Below, in pieces: positions 1 to 5,691 of a DNA stretch of 24,519 bases. Origin of the DNA: a virus; IMG/VR virus record IMGVR_UViG_3300029892_000144, positions 1 to 24,519 of that record; one strand, written 5' to 3'. The first letter of the stretch is position 1. The number at the start of each line of letters is the position of its first letter. The position numbers and the translations under genes are program-made. Below the pieces are notes generated by a model. It searched no databases, had not been told where the DNA came from, and worked only from the letters and a program-made list of their open reading frames with translations.

Positions 1-66
1 GTCGCCCGCGGCCGGCTGGCGCAGCGCCAGGATGTGGGTGCAGTCCTCGTCGGTGGCCACCTCCAG
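1..66 (-). pseudogene. Possible host coding fragment cut by the prophage end
   Basis: Read leftward, these 66 bases give an uninterrupted GC-rich frame with an ordinary protein composition (it begins LEVATDEDCTHILAL) and no similarity to a phage family I know. It lies outside the end repeats, so it is best read as flanking chromosome whose gene was split by insertion. The same frame stays open for a short way into the prophage, so the junction cannot be placed by a stop codon. I do not recognise the protein. Confidence 0.35.
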
Positions 67-77
67 TGGGCTTGCAC

Positions 78-154
78 AAATTAAATGCGACGCGTGCACA
101 CATTCCATGCGACATGATCACATTCTGGGCGACGATAAACGTCGCATGGAATGC
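78..154. repeat. Cluster of transposase-binding-like repeats at the prophage end
   Basis: Four copies of a 13-14 base motif lie in 77 bases. Three are direct: 78-91 (AAATTAAATGCGAC), 100-113 (ACATTCCATGCGAC) and 120-133 (ACATTCTGGGCGAC), with spacings of 22 and 20 bases. One is inverted: 141-153 (GTCGCATGGAATG), the exact reverse complement of 101-113. Regular ~20-22 base spacing of related sites beside the phage terminus is the arrangement of MuA sites in Mu attL/attR, and the site between phage end and last late gene matches a Mu right end. The motif is not the Mu consensus, so a different Mu-family transposase is implied. The perfect inverted pair could also fold as a stem with a 27-base loop. 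Confidence 0.6.
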
Positions 155-156
155 GG

Positions 157-453
157 TCACATGCGCTCTATGGAGCGCTCGCAGTGACCTGGATCAAGCG
201 CGTCAAGAAGTCGGCACAGCACGCATGCCCAGCGCTTGCCTTGGCGCCGTGCGCGCCCGGCGCGGCTGCTGATTGTCTCGTCTTCGCTCCCACCAAAGGC
301 GGCGTTGACGATCTGGTCGTATGCAACGGCCAGCGTCCATGCGCGGCGTCCGTTAGGGCTGACAAGCGCAGCCAAAAGCATCCATGCGCTGGCGACGATG
401 TGCGCGATCTGGCACATCGCCCAAAGGGCTATCAACAGCAATCGGCGCTTCAT
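157..453 (-). CDS. Small membrane-anchored phage protein of unknown function
   Basis: A 98-aa protein whose ATG overlaps the stop of the preceding gene (ATGA), which decides this start over longer in-frame readings. Residues about 3-32 form a hydrophobic N-terminal membrane segment or signal anchor (MKRRLLLIALWAMCQ...). The rest is a soluble domain with the sequence DETISSRAGRARRQGKRWAC, then CVLC, a leucine-rich stretch and GHCERSIE. I recognise this SSRAGRA...GKRWACVLC...GHC pattern as a recurring small hypothetical of tailed phages, but know of no function. Three cysteines and a histidine in the tail could bind metal. It is the last gene before the prophage end repeats and is probably co-transcribed with the fibre and DGR genes. 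Confidence 0.72.
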   Translation of the reverse strand: MKRRLLLIALWAMCQIAHIVASAWMLLAALVSPNGRRAWTLAVAYDQIVNAAFGGSEDETISSRAGRARRQGKRWACVLCRLLDALDPGHCERSIERM

Positions 454-1043
454 TCGGGCCAGCCGGTTGTGATGTCGATAGCGGCAAGATCGTCTAGCGA
501 CGCCGCGGCGTCCACGTCTGCTTTGAGTGCGCGGGCGTGCATGTGTACAGCGTAGACGCGCTGCGCAAGGGCCGCTGGCAGGGCGATCACTTGCTGCGCA
601 TCGAGGGTGACGATAGTATTGTCGGCGCACACCCAATCAACAGAAAACGGAGCGCCCGCAGCCAGAGCCGCTTGCGCCGCCTGCACAGCACCCATGATGC
701 GCGTGACGCTGCGTTCATCCGCATCGAAGCGTTTGCCAAGATAGCTAAACGGCTTGACCTCTTGAAGGTCGCGCTCAGCGTTGATGCGGCGACGCATCTC
801 TTTCTTTGCCGCGTCAAGGACGGCATCGTGATCCGGATCGATCTCGATTTCGCCAATGAGCACGGGCGATGCGCACGCCGGCACCTCTTCGACGCCGCCC
901 TGTGGCGTGACCGCGATGAACACGCCGCTAGAACGGTAGTCTTCTGGCACCTCCCATGCGCTGACCTTGGCTTTGACCGGGAGAGCAGGCAGGTCGTAGC
1001 GCTGACCGCGCACGACCGCTTGACGACCATCAATTGTCAACAT
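450..1043 (-). CDS. DUF4376-type tail-region protein downstream of the DGR
   Basis: A 197-aa soluble protein. The start is fixed by a near-perfect ribosome site (AGGAGGT, five bases before ATG) lying inside the 3' end of the reverse transcriptase gene, which it overlaps by 7 bases. The N-terminal half (to about 100) is beta-rich with an acidic stretch; the C-terminal half has a helical pattern (KRFDADERSVTRIMGAVQAA, then W...DN..V.LD) that resembles the DUF4376 domain seen at the ends of phage tail-fibre and fibre-assembly proteins. By family and position it may help assemble or fold the fibre encoded upstream; that role is inferred. Its ribosome site is much stronger than those of the DGR genes before it, suggesting more product. 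Confidence 0.72.
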   Translation of the reverse strand: MLTIDGRQAVVRGQRYDLPALPVKAKVSAWEVPEDYRSSGVFIAVTPQGGVEEVPACASPVLIGEIEIDPDHDAVLDAAKKEMRRRINAERDLQEVKPFSYLGKRFDADERSVTRIMGAVQAAQAALAAGAPFSVDWVCADNTIVTLDAQQVIALPAALAQRVYAVHMHARALKADVDAAASLDDLAAIDITTGWPE

Positions 1044-2065
1044 AGGGCACCTCCTAGAGAGAATCGCGACAGGATGGACTCACTTGTGCGCCACGCGTTT
1101 GCGTGACGCATGACCGCGAGAAACGACATGACGCGCTGTCGGCACTGGCCAAGCGTCGCTTGGCCGCTTTCGTGGCGGCGGCGCAAAGCGGCAAACCGTT
1201 TTTTCCAGGCGCGCAGACAGCGCTTGCGTGGCAGGATATGCGTATGGCGGATGCGATAGCCGCAAAAATCAACGCCGCGCGCGGCAGGCCATATCCCGCT
1301 CTTTGGGTTGACGCGCAGACCAAGCGCGGCCAGCTCCAGCGCAATGCGCCCCAGCAAGCTACGGGCGGCATTCTTGCCACTAACGACGGCCACCATGTCG
1401 TCCATGTAGCGTACGTAGTAGCGCACGCCAAGGTCATCCTTGACTTTGTGATCGATGACATCGAGCAAGATATTGGCGGCCAACTGGCTGGTCAGCGCAC
1501 CAACTGGCAGACCGACGCCGCTAAAGCCATAGCCGCTATACACCGTGCGCAGCAAGGCAAGAACGCGATCATCGCGCACGACGCGCGACATCTGACGCAG
1601 CAGCACATCGTGGTCGATGCTGGCGAAGTAGCTCTTGACATCGACCTTGACGATATAAGGCCGCGACCACGTGCGCACCGCGCCGCGCAGAAACGATTGC
1701 GTGCGACGCACGGCAGCGTGCGTGCCTTTGCCGCGCCGGCAGGCGTAGCTGTCGTGGATGAAGCGGCGCTCGAACAGCGGCTCGATAATGCGCACGATGG
1801 CGTGGTGAACGATGCGATCTGAAAACGGCGGCGCGGTGATTTCGCGCCACTTCGGGTCACGCACCCAAAAACGCCGCGCAACGCCCGGACGCCACGTGCC
1901 GCGCAGCAGGTGTTCGTGGATATTGACCAGATTTGCGAATGCGTCTGCATCGAAAGCGGCCACTTCCTGCGACTGTCGCTTGCCTTTGCGCGCTTCGCGG
2001 TAGGCGGCCACGAGGTTGTCCCACGCCACGACACGCTCGAATAGGGTGGGCGAAGCCACGGGCAT
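1037..2065 (-). CDS. DGR reverse transcriptase
   Basis: A 342-aa group II intron-like reverse transcriptase of the DGR class. It copies the template RNA into cDNA with errors at adenines, and the cDNA replaces the variable repeat. Motif A is VDVKSYFASID (141-151, D142). The DGR-typical motif 4 is GLPVGALTSQ (185-194). The catalytic box is YMDD (220-223) and the thumb-side motif is FCGYRI (267-272). All catalytic aspartates are present and there is no maturase or endonuclease domain. Length is close to BPP-1 Brt. The frame is open back to 2410 through the template repeat; I chose ATG 2065 because it gives the usual length and leaves TR and spacer outside. ATG 2182, whose A is the last TR base, is the alternative (381 aa). 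Confidence 0.95.
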   Translation of the reverse strand: MPVASPTLFERVVAWDNLVAAYREARKGKRQSQEVAAFDADAFANLVNIHEHLLRGTWRPGVARRFWVRDPKWREITAPPFSDRIVHHAIVRIIEPLFERRFIHDSYACRRGKGTHAAVRRTQSFLRGAVRTWSRPYIVKVDVKSYFASIDHDVLLRQMSRVVRDDRVLALLRTVYSGYGFSGVGLPVGALTSQLAANILLDVIDHKVKDDLGVRYYVRYMDDMVAVVSGKNAARSLLGRIALELAALGLRVNPKSGIWPAARGVDFCGYRIRHTHILPRKRCLRAWKKRFAALRRRHESGQATLGQCRQRVMSFLAVMRHANAWRTSESILSRFSLGGALC

Positions 2066-2181
2066 TTTGCCCGCCGCGCCGCCCGGCTGATGTTCGCCCA
2101 CTTCTGGGCAGGAAGGCACCCCCGAAGGATTAGGCACTGTCGGCGCAGCCGTGGCCGCGCCGCTTCTGGCCCAGTCTTCCA
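2066..2181 (-). ncRNA. Spacer of the DGR template RNA
   Basis: The 116 bases between TR and the chosen RT start. In the Bordetella phage DGR the RNA just downstream of TR is needed for priming and for adenine-directed errors, and this segment has the same position and similar length. It can form short hairpins, for example GCCCA-CTTC-TGGGC at 2096-2109. It also remains open in the RT frame, so it could instead be coding if RT starts at 2182. The RNA ends are not visible in sequence. Confidence 0.5.
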
Positions 2182-2284
2182 TCGCCAGGCGGCACCCGAT
2201 GTTGGAGTTCGCGTTGGACGGAGCGTTGTTCGCGTTCAGATAGAACAACCCGGCGTTCCCGCCGTTGCCCCAGTTGCCGCCGTT
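2182..2284 (-). repeat. DGR template repeat (TR)
   Basis: A 103-bp copy of the 3' end of the fibre gene, offset by 536 bases from VR. Read in the fibre frame it is packed with AAC codons: ten asparagine codons plus one ATC. That is the usual design of a DGR template, since AAC mutated at adenines can encode many residues but no stop codon. It contains 23 adenines in the coding sense. Its first base is also the final A of the avd stop codon (TGA, 2286-2284), and its last base is the A of an in-frame ATG of the RT frame. Identity to VR stops abruptly at both ends. The GC-rich 3' part (TGCCGCCTGGCGA) is unchanged in VR and corresponds to the initiation (IMH-like) segment. Confidence 0.96.
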
Positions 2285-2703
2285 CACAGGACACCTCCCT
2301 TCGCCTTGGCCGACTCGTGCTTGATCCACGCGCCGACCATGCGACCGAGTTCGGCGAGGTGTCTGGCGCACACCTCGAGCCGATGATCGTTGATGTATTT
2401 CAGCCGCCACGCCTTGCGCACCATCGTCTTTAGCACATGCAGCTCGACGTCCAAATCAAACAGCGCACCAGCGCGGCTCTTGCGCTTCCACGCCACAGCT
2501 ACGAGCCGATGAATCTCCGTCATCTGCTCGCGGCAGCGTGCAGACAGCCCGTGGCGCTCAGCCTTCGGCCACTGCTGTGTGATCTGATGCAGATAGACGT
2601 CAAAATCCTCGAGTGCCACCATCAGACGCGCCAGCGGCTGCGGAACTTCGTACTCTTGCCCCGCGCTTCGGCGCGGGGCATCGGTCATGGAATCATGAAC
2701 CAT
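2284..2703 (-). CDS. avd: DGR accessory variability protein Avd
   Basis: A 139-aa all-helical, basic protein between VR and TR, the standard place for Avd, which forms a pentameric four-helix-bundle barrel that binds RT and template RNA. The sequence shows long amphipathic helices (PLARLMVALEDFDVYLHQIT, then a helix around EQMTEIHRLVAVAWKR, then LFDLDVELHVLKTMVRKAWR and a C-terminal helix) with the arginine and lysine content expected of nucleic acid binding. AAGGTG at the end of the fibre gene, nine bases before ATG 2703, supports this start; ATG 2688 (MTDAPRR) is an alternative. The first codons contain the post-VR hairpin, and the stop codon contributes the first base of TR. Confidence 0.9.
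   Translation of the reverse strand: MVHDSMTDAPRRSAGQEYEVPQPLARLMVALEDFDVYLHQITQQWPKAERHGLSARCREQMTEIHRLVAVAWKRKSRAGALFDLDVELHVLKTMVRKAWRLKYINDHRLEVCARHLAELGRMVGAWIKHESAKAKGGVL
2657..2680. other. GC-rich hairpin/cruciform downstream of VR
   Basis: A perfect 10-bp inverted repeat, TGCCCCGCGC-TTCG-GCGCGGGGCA on the + strand (loop CGAA in the coding sense), starts 37 bases past the 3' end of VR. DGR targets in the Bordetella phage and several relatives have a hairpin of 7-10 bp with a 4-base loop just downstream of the initiation segment that stimulates retrohoming; size, loop length and place agree. It lies within codons of the Avd N-terminus, so it may also affect translation of avd. There is no run of T beside it, so a terminator is unlikely. 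Confidence 0.75.
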
Positions 2704-2709
2704 GGATCA

Positions 2710-5298
2710 TTACACCTTCGCCAGGCGGCACCCGAGGTCGGCGTACGCGTAGGACGGAGCGTTGTACGCGTCCAGATAGAACAACCCGGCGGGCCCGCCG
2801 TCGCCCCAGTGGCCGCCGTGATATGCGATTCGGTCATCCGTGTTTGTGCTGGAATAGAAATAATCGCCGGTCGATCCGTTAGATACCGCGCCATCGACGG
2901 TGGCTGGGACGATGACCCCCGCCGACAGCAGTGTCGTATCGAAGGTCACCGGGTACCCACTGGACGTCAGCGCCGCCCGGCCCGTATTTACATAGCCGGT
3001 TGCGAAATCGGACGCGGTGGTGTTGCCGGGTGCGTTGTACTGCCAACGCCACCAGGTGCCGCCGTTACGCTTGAGGCCATCGACCATTTGCCACACATTG
3101 CCCCACAGGCCCACGATGCCGCGCCAAGTGGCCTGGGCGACATCCGCCGCATCGACGTTGGCGGCACTGGATGCGCTGACGCGCCCTTGGCCGATGAGGG
3201 CTTGCATGTCGAGCCCGCCCATTTCGATGGTGGCGAGCATCTGGATGGCGGCAAGGTCGTAGTACGACCAAAGACGGAATCCAGACACGCCGCCTGTATT
3301 GCGGGCGTAGGCTTCGGCGCGCGCCGTGGGGAAGTCCATGCTTACGCGCGGCAACACGCCGGGTACGGATTGCAGCTTGCCGCCGGAAGCGCTGGCCTGG
3401 TATTTGCCCACCCAAATCTGGTCGAGCTCTACGCCGCCCGCGCCGATAAAGGCGGGGTGCACCGAAAAACCGGCTACCGGCTGGTCAGATATCATCCAAT
3501 ACGCTTTACCAGCATAGGTGCCGCTTGGGACAGTGCCGGCCTTGAAATAAAACTTCGGAATCTTGATCATCGACTGGCCGTCGATGGTTTGCTGGATGAT
3601 TCCTGCATAAGTCGGGTGGTTATTGAAAAACGCCGCGTCGGTGGTCTTGGGCGCGAAGTTTTCGTCGATGCGGACGTAGGTACCTGCACCGCCGCCGGTG
3701 GCGGCTTGTACCAGTCCGACGATGGCCGCGAATTGTTGCTTGGTTGTGATCGTCACATCAGCCGACCACTCCGACCAGCCCAGTGTCGCGCCTTTGTGGC
3801 GCACGCGCAGCACGTATTGCGTCTGCCCGGGTTGTAGCACACCGGCAGGTACGACGTAGCTTGTCTTGGCGGTCGTCGTCTCGCCCGAGTCGTGCACAGG
3901 CGATGACCAGCTGCCGCTGGCCAGGCGAATCTGCCATTGGCTGGATTGATGGGTGTCGGCGCCGCCCGTCACCGCAAAGGGCGACGAGATGATGGTCGGC
4001 TGCCCAGGAATGTCGGTTTGACCGTTGGTCGGGCTGGTGATCGCCGGCGTGTTGACGTACGCGAATGAGGTTTTGGTGGTAAAGCTCGATGCAGACGACC
4101 AGTCCGAGACGAGTCCTGCTGCATCCTTGACGCGGGCGCGCACATAGTAGGTGGTGCCTGTCGAGAGGATGCCGGCGGGCAGCGTGTAGGACTGCGCTGC
4201 CACATCTCCGGAATCATGCAGCACCGACGCAAACGTCGATGCAGTCGAGATCTGGAATTGCGCATAGGCGAACGGGTTGCCGGCCGGCGAACTGAATCCG
4301 GCGATGGCCAGCGTCGGCGTCTCGCCAATACCGGTTGCGCCATTGGCTGGATTGGAGATGGTTGGCGCATCGGGGCGCATGGCTGGATTGACCGCTCCGC
4401 CAGCGCCCGTGGGCGAGCCCGTGGCGACGATGTGGAGCAAGTCCACCGGCTCGCCGTCGATCTCGATGCGCAGGTAGCCGTTACCGCGCATCGGCACTAG
4501 GTATTCGTCGTCACAGAAGCCTTCCGGCACGCCCGCAATCTCGCCCTGGCGGCGCAGACTCCAGATGAGCTCCGTCCAGGCTGGCGTATAAGCGTCGCGA
4601 TAATAGAGTCGCACCGCGCCGGCATTGAGGCTGCGGCGGATGATCACGGTGCGCGCAGTATTGTCGTCTCCGAGGAACATCTCTCTGGAAACCCAAGCAT
4701 CGCCGACCTGGCCGCGCACGCCGCCGCCAGAAAGCGGCACCAGCGACATGCCGGTCAGCTTGGCCGAAGACGTCCAGTTGCGCGACAGCGTCGTTGTCAG
4801 ACGCAAGCGTTGGCTGGTGAGGATTTGCGCCACGCGCACCAGGGCGACGTTTTCACCCTCGACCAGCAGATAATCCTGGCCGACCTTGAGGCCATCCGTG
4901 CTGGCCACATCGAGCGATTCGTCTCCGGCGACGCCGGAGACCACCGACACACCCTCGGTGGGCACCAGACGATAGCCGGCAGCGAAGAGTTCGAAGGCGA
5001 TGCGGCGGTTGCGGTAGAGCCAGTCGAGCCCAACGGCGCGCTGCACCGACACCGGAGAGGCCATGCCAGAGAGCGTGCCGGAGATGCCGCCGATCTGCGT
5101 GATGATGGCGTTGATGGTGGCGGCGAGGTTCGGGTTTCCTGCTCGCGCGGACGAAACCTCGGACTCAAGCGCGCTGGTGCGGTCATCGAGGGCGGAGAAG
5201 TTTTCGTCGATCTCGACATAGCGCGTGTTCCAGAGACTGGGCACGGCCTCCGGCTCGTTATTCGGAATGGGAGTGATCGAGCTGTGCGGCAGGGTCAT
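2710..5298 (-). CDS. Tail fibre/receptor-binding protein, DGR target
   Basis: An 862-aa fibre placed at the end of the tail operon; AAGGAG six bases before ATG supports the start. Residues 1-300 form an N-terminal, probably trimeric and tail-attached part with a short helical stretch near 30-75. Residues about 309-410 and 416-520 are two fibronectin type III-like repeats, sharing a Y/SYxxPAGxLxxGxTxYxxRxR pattern and ending in TTK. Residues about 538-862 are a formylglycine-generating-enzyme/C-type-lectin-like domain (GFRLW near 673, GLWGNVWQMVDG at 730-741, final LGCRLA). The conserved core holds the variable loops encoded by VR. It is expected to bind the host surface, with specificity changed by the DGR. 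FGE-like enzyme annotation would be misleading; this fold is the display scaffold. Confidence 0.93.
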   Translation of the reverse strand: MTLPHSSITPIPNNEPEAVPSLWNTRYVEIDENFSALDDRTSALESEVSSARAGNPNLAATINAIITQIGGISGTLSGMASPVSVQRAVGLDWLYRNRRIAFELFAAGYRLVPTEGVSVVSGVAGDESLDVASTDGLKVGQDYLLVEGENVALVRVAQILTSQRLRLTTTLSRNWTSSAKLTGMSLVPLSGGGVRGQVGDAWVSREMFLGDDNTARTVIIRRSLNAGAVRLYYRDAYTPAWTELIWSLRRQGEIAGVPEGFCDDEYLVPMRGNGYLRIEIDGEPVDLLHIVATGSPTGAGGAVNPAMRPDAPTISNPANGATGIGETPTLAIAGFSSPAGNPFAYAQFQISTASTFASVLHDSGDVAAQSYTLPAGILSTGTTYYVRARVKDAAGLVSDWSSASSFTTKTSFAYVNTPAITSPTNGQTDIPGQPTIISSPFAVTGGADTHQSSQWQIRLASGSWSSPVHDSGETTTAKTSYVVPAGVLQPGQTQYVLRVRHKGATLGWSEWSADVTITTKQQFAAIVGLVQAATGGGAGTYVRIDENFAPKTTDAAFFNNHPTYAGIIQQTIDGQSMIKIPKFYFKAGTVPSGTYAGKAYWMISDQPVAGFSVHPAFIGAGGVELDQIWVGKYQASASGGKLQSVPGVLPRVSMDFPTARAEAYARNTGGVSGFRLWSYYDLAAIQMLATIEMGGLDMQALIGQGRVSASSAANVDAADVAQATWRGIVGLWGNVWQMVDGLKRNGGTWWRWQYNAPGNTTASDFATGYVNTGRAALTSSGYPVTFDTTLLSAGVIVPATVDGAVSNGSTGDYFYSSTNTDDRIAYHGGHWGDGGPAGLFYLDAYNAPSYAYADLGCRLAKV
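2718..2820 (-). repeat. DGR variable repeat (VR) in the fibre gene
   Basis: This 103-bp segment encodes residues 827-861 of the fibre. It aligns without gaps to TR and differs at 2736, 2739, 2742, 2745, 2751, 2766, 2772, 2792, 2793, 2802, 2811 and 2820. Eleven of the twelve are at positions where the coding strand of TR has A; the exception is 2742 (T in TR, G in VR). Protein effects are N to H827, H830, D833, P836, D843, Y845, Y850, Y852 and D854, S to A853 and I to L855; N846 still has the template codon. The changed residues lie in the segment that forms the variable face of DGR lectin-fold proteins. Confidence 0.96.
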
Positions 5299-5310
5299 AG
5301 GTTACTCCTT

Positions 5311-5691
5311 TCAGAATCGTGGCTTGATGCGGATTTCATAGCGCTCACCGGCCTCGACGGCCTTGGGCGCGAAGGTGCGCCAGGCGATGAGTGTGCCGTC
5401 GCCGCCAATGAGGCCGACTTCGGACAGCATGCGCCCCACCATGGGGCCACCCTCTAGATAGGCGACGGCCTCCGCCTCGGTGGGCGCAGGACGGGTCAGG
5501 CTGGCCAGTGCCACGCGGTCGCGTTCGGCATACAGCGCCGTGCGCGCGGCTGGCGCTGGTTTTGGCGTGAGGTCAGGATTGTGTCCGCCGTCGCCGAAGG
5601 CGATGTGGGTTGGCACAGGGGCGGTGCGCCCGCCGGCCATCTGCTCGGCCAGGCGCTCGCGGAAGGCATCGGTCAGTACGGCTTCGCTCAT
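5311..5691 (-). CDS. Tail-collar fibre N-terminal-type protein
   Basis: A 126-aa protein between tail protein I and the fibre. It matches the short tail-collar or fibre N-terminal domain (P2 gpH N-terminus type): an opening helix (LTDAFRERLAEQMAGG), THIAFGDGG, a mid-section listing RTALYAERDRVAL, a GRMLSEVGLIG segment and a final strand ERYEIRIKPRF. In P2 this domain is fused to the distal fibre; here it stands alone, so the fibre has probably been split into an adaptor and the 862-aa receptor-binding chain. The start overlaps the stop of the I gene (ATGA). Attachment of the fibre to the baseplate is its likely role, inferred from family and position. Confidence 0.8.
   Translation of the reverse strand: MSEAVLTDAFRERLAEQMAGGRTAPVPTHIAFGDGGHNPDLTPKPAPAARTALYAERDRVALASLTRPAPTEAEAVAYLEGGPMVGRMLSEVGLIGGDGTLIAWRTFAPKAVEAGERYEIRIKPRF

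Noticed and set aside
78-154. CRISPR-like short repeat array
   Set aside because: Only four imperfect copies, one inverted, with 7-8 base gaps; spacing and place suit transposase sites.
1037-2065. Retron, group II intron or abortive-infection RT
   Set aside because: The GALTSQ motif 4, lack of maturase domain, and adjacent Avd, TR and VR fit only a DGR.
2066-2410. RT starting at 2410
   Set aside because: That start lies inside avd and would translate the whole TR and spacer; the usual length and DGR layout favour ATG 2065.
2657-2680. Rho-independent terminator between fibre and avd
   Set aside because: No T tract on either side, and the hairpin lies within coding sequence of a gene that must be read through.
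2710-3680. Sulfatase-modifying (formylglycine-generating) enzyme
   Set aside because: The fold resemblance is real, but the domain is the C-terminus of a fibre with a VR, so it is a display scaffold rather than an enzyme.
2437-3837. 466-aa open frame on the + strand opposite Avd and the fibre
   Set aside because: It is a GC-driven shadow: it crosses the VR, hairpin and avd in antisense, has no family features and no ribosome site, and the opposite strand has clear domains.
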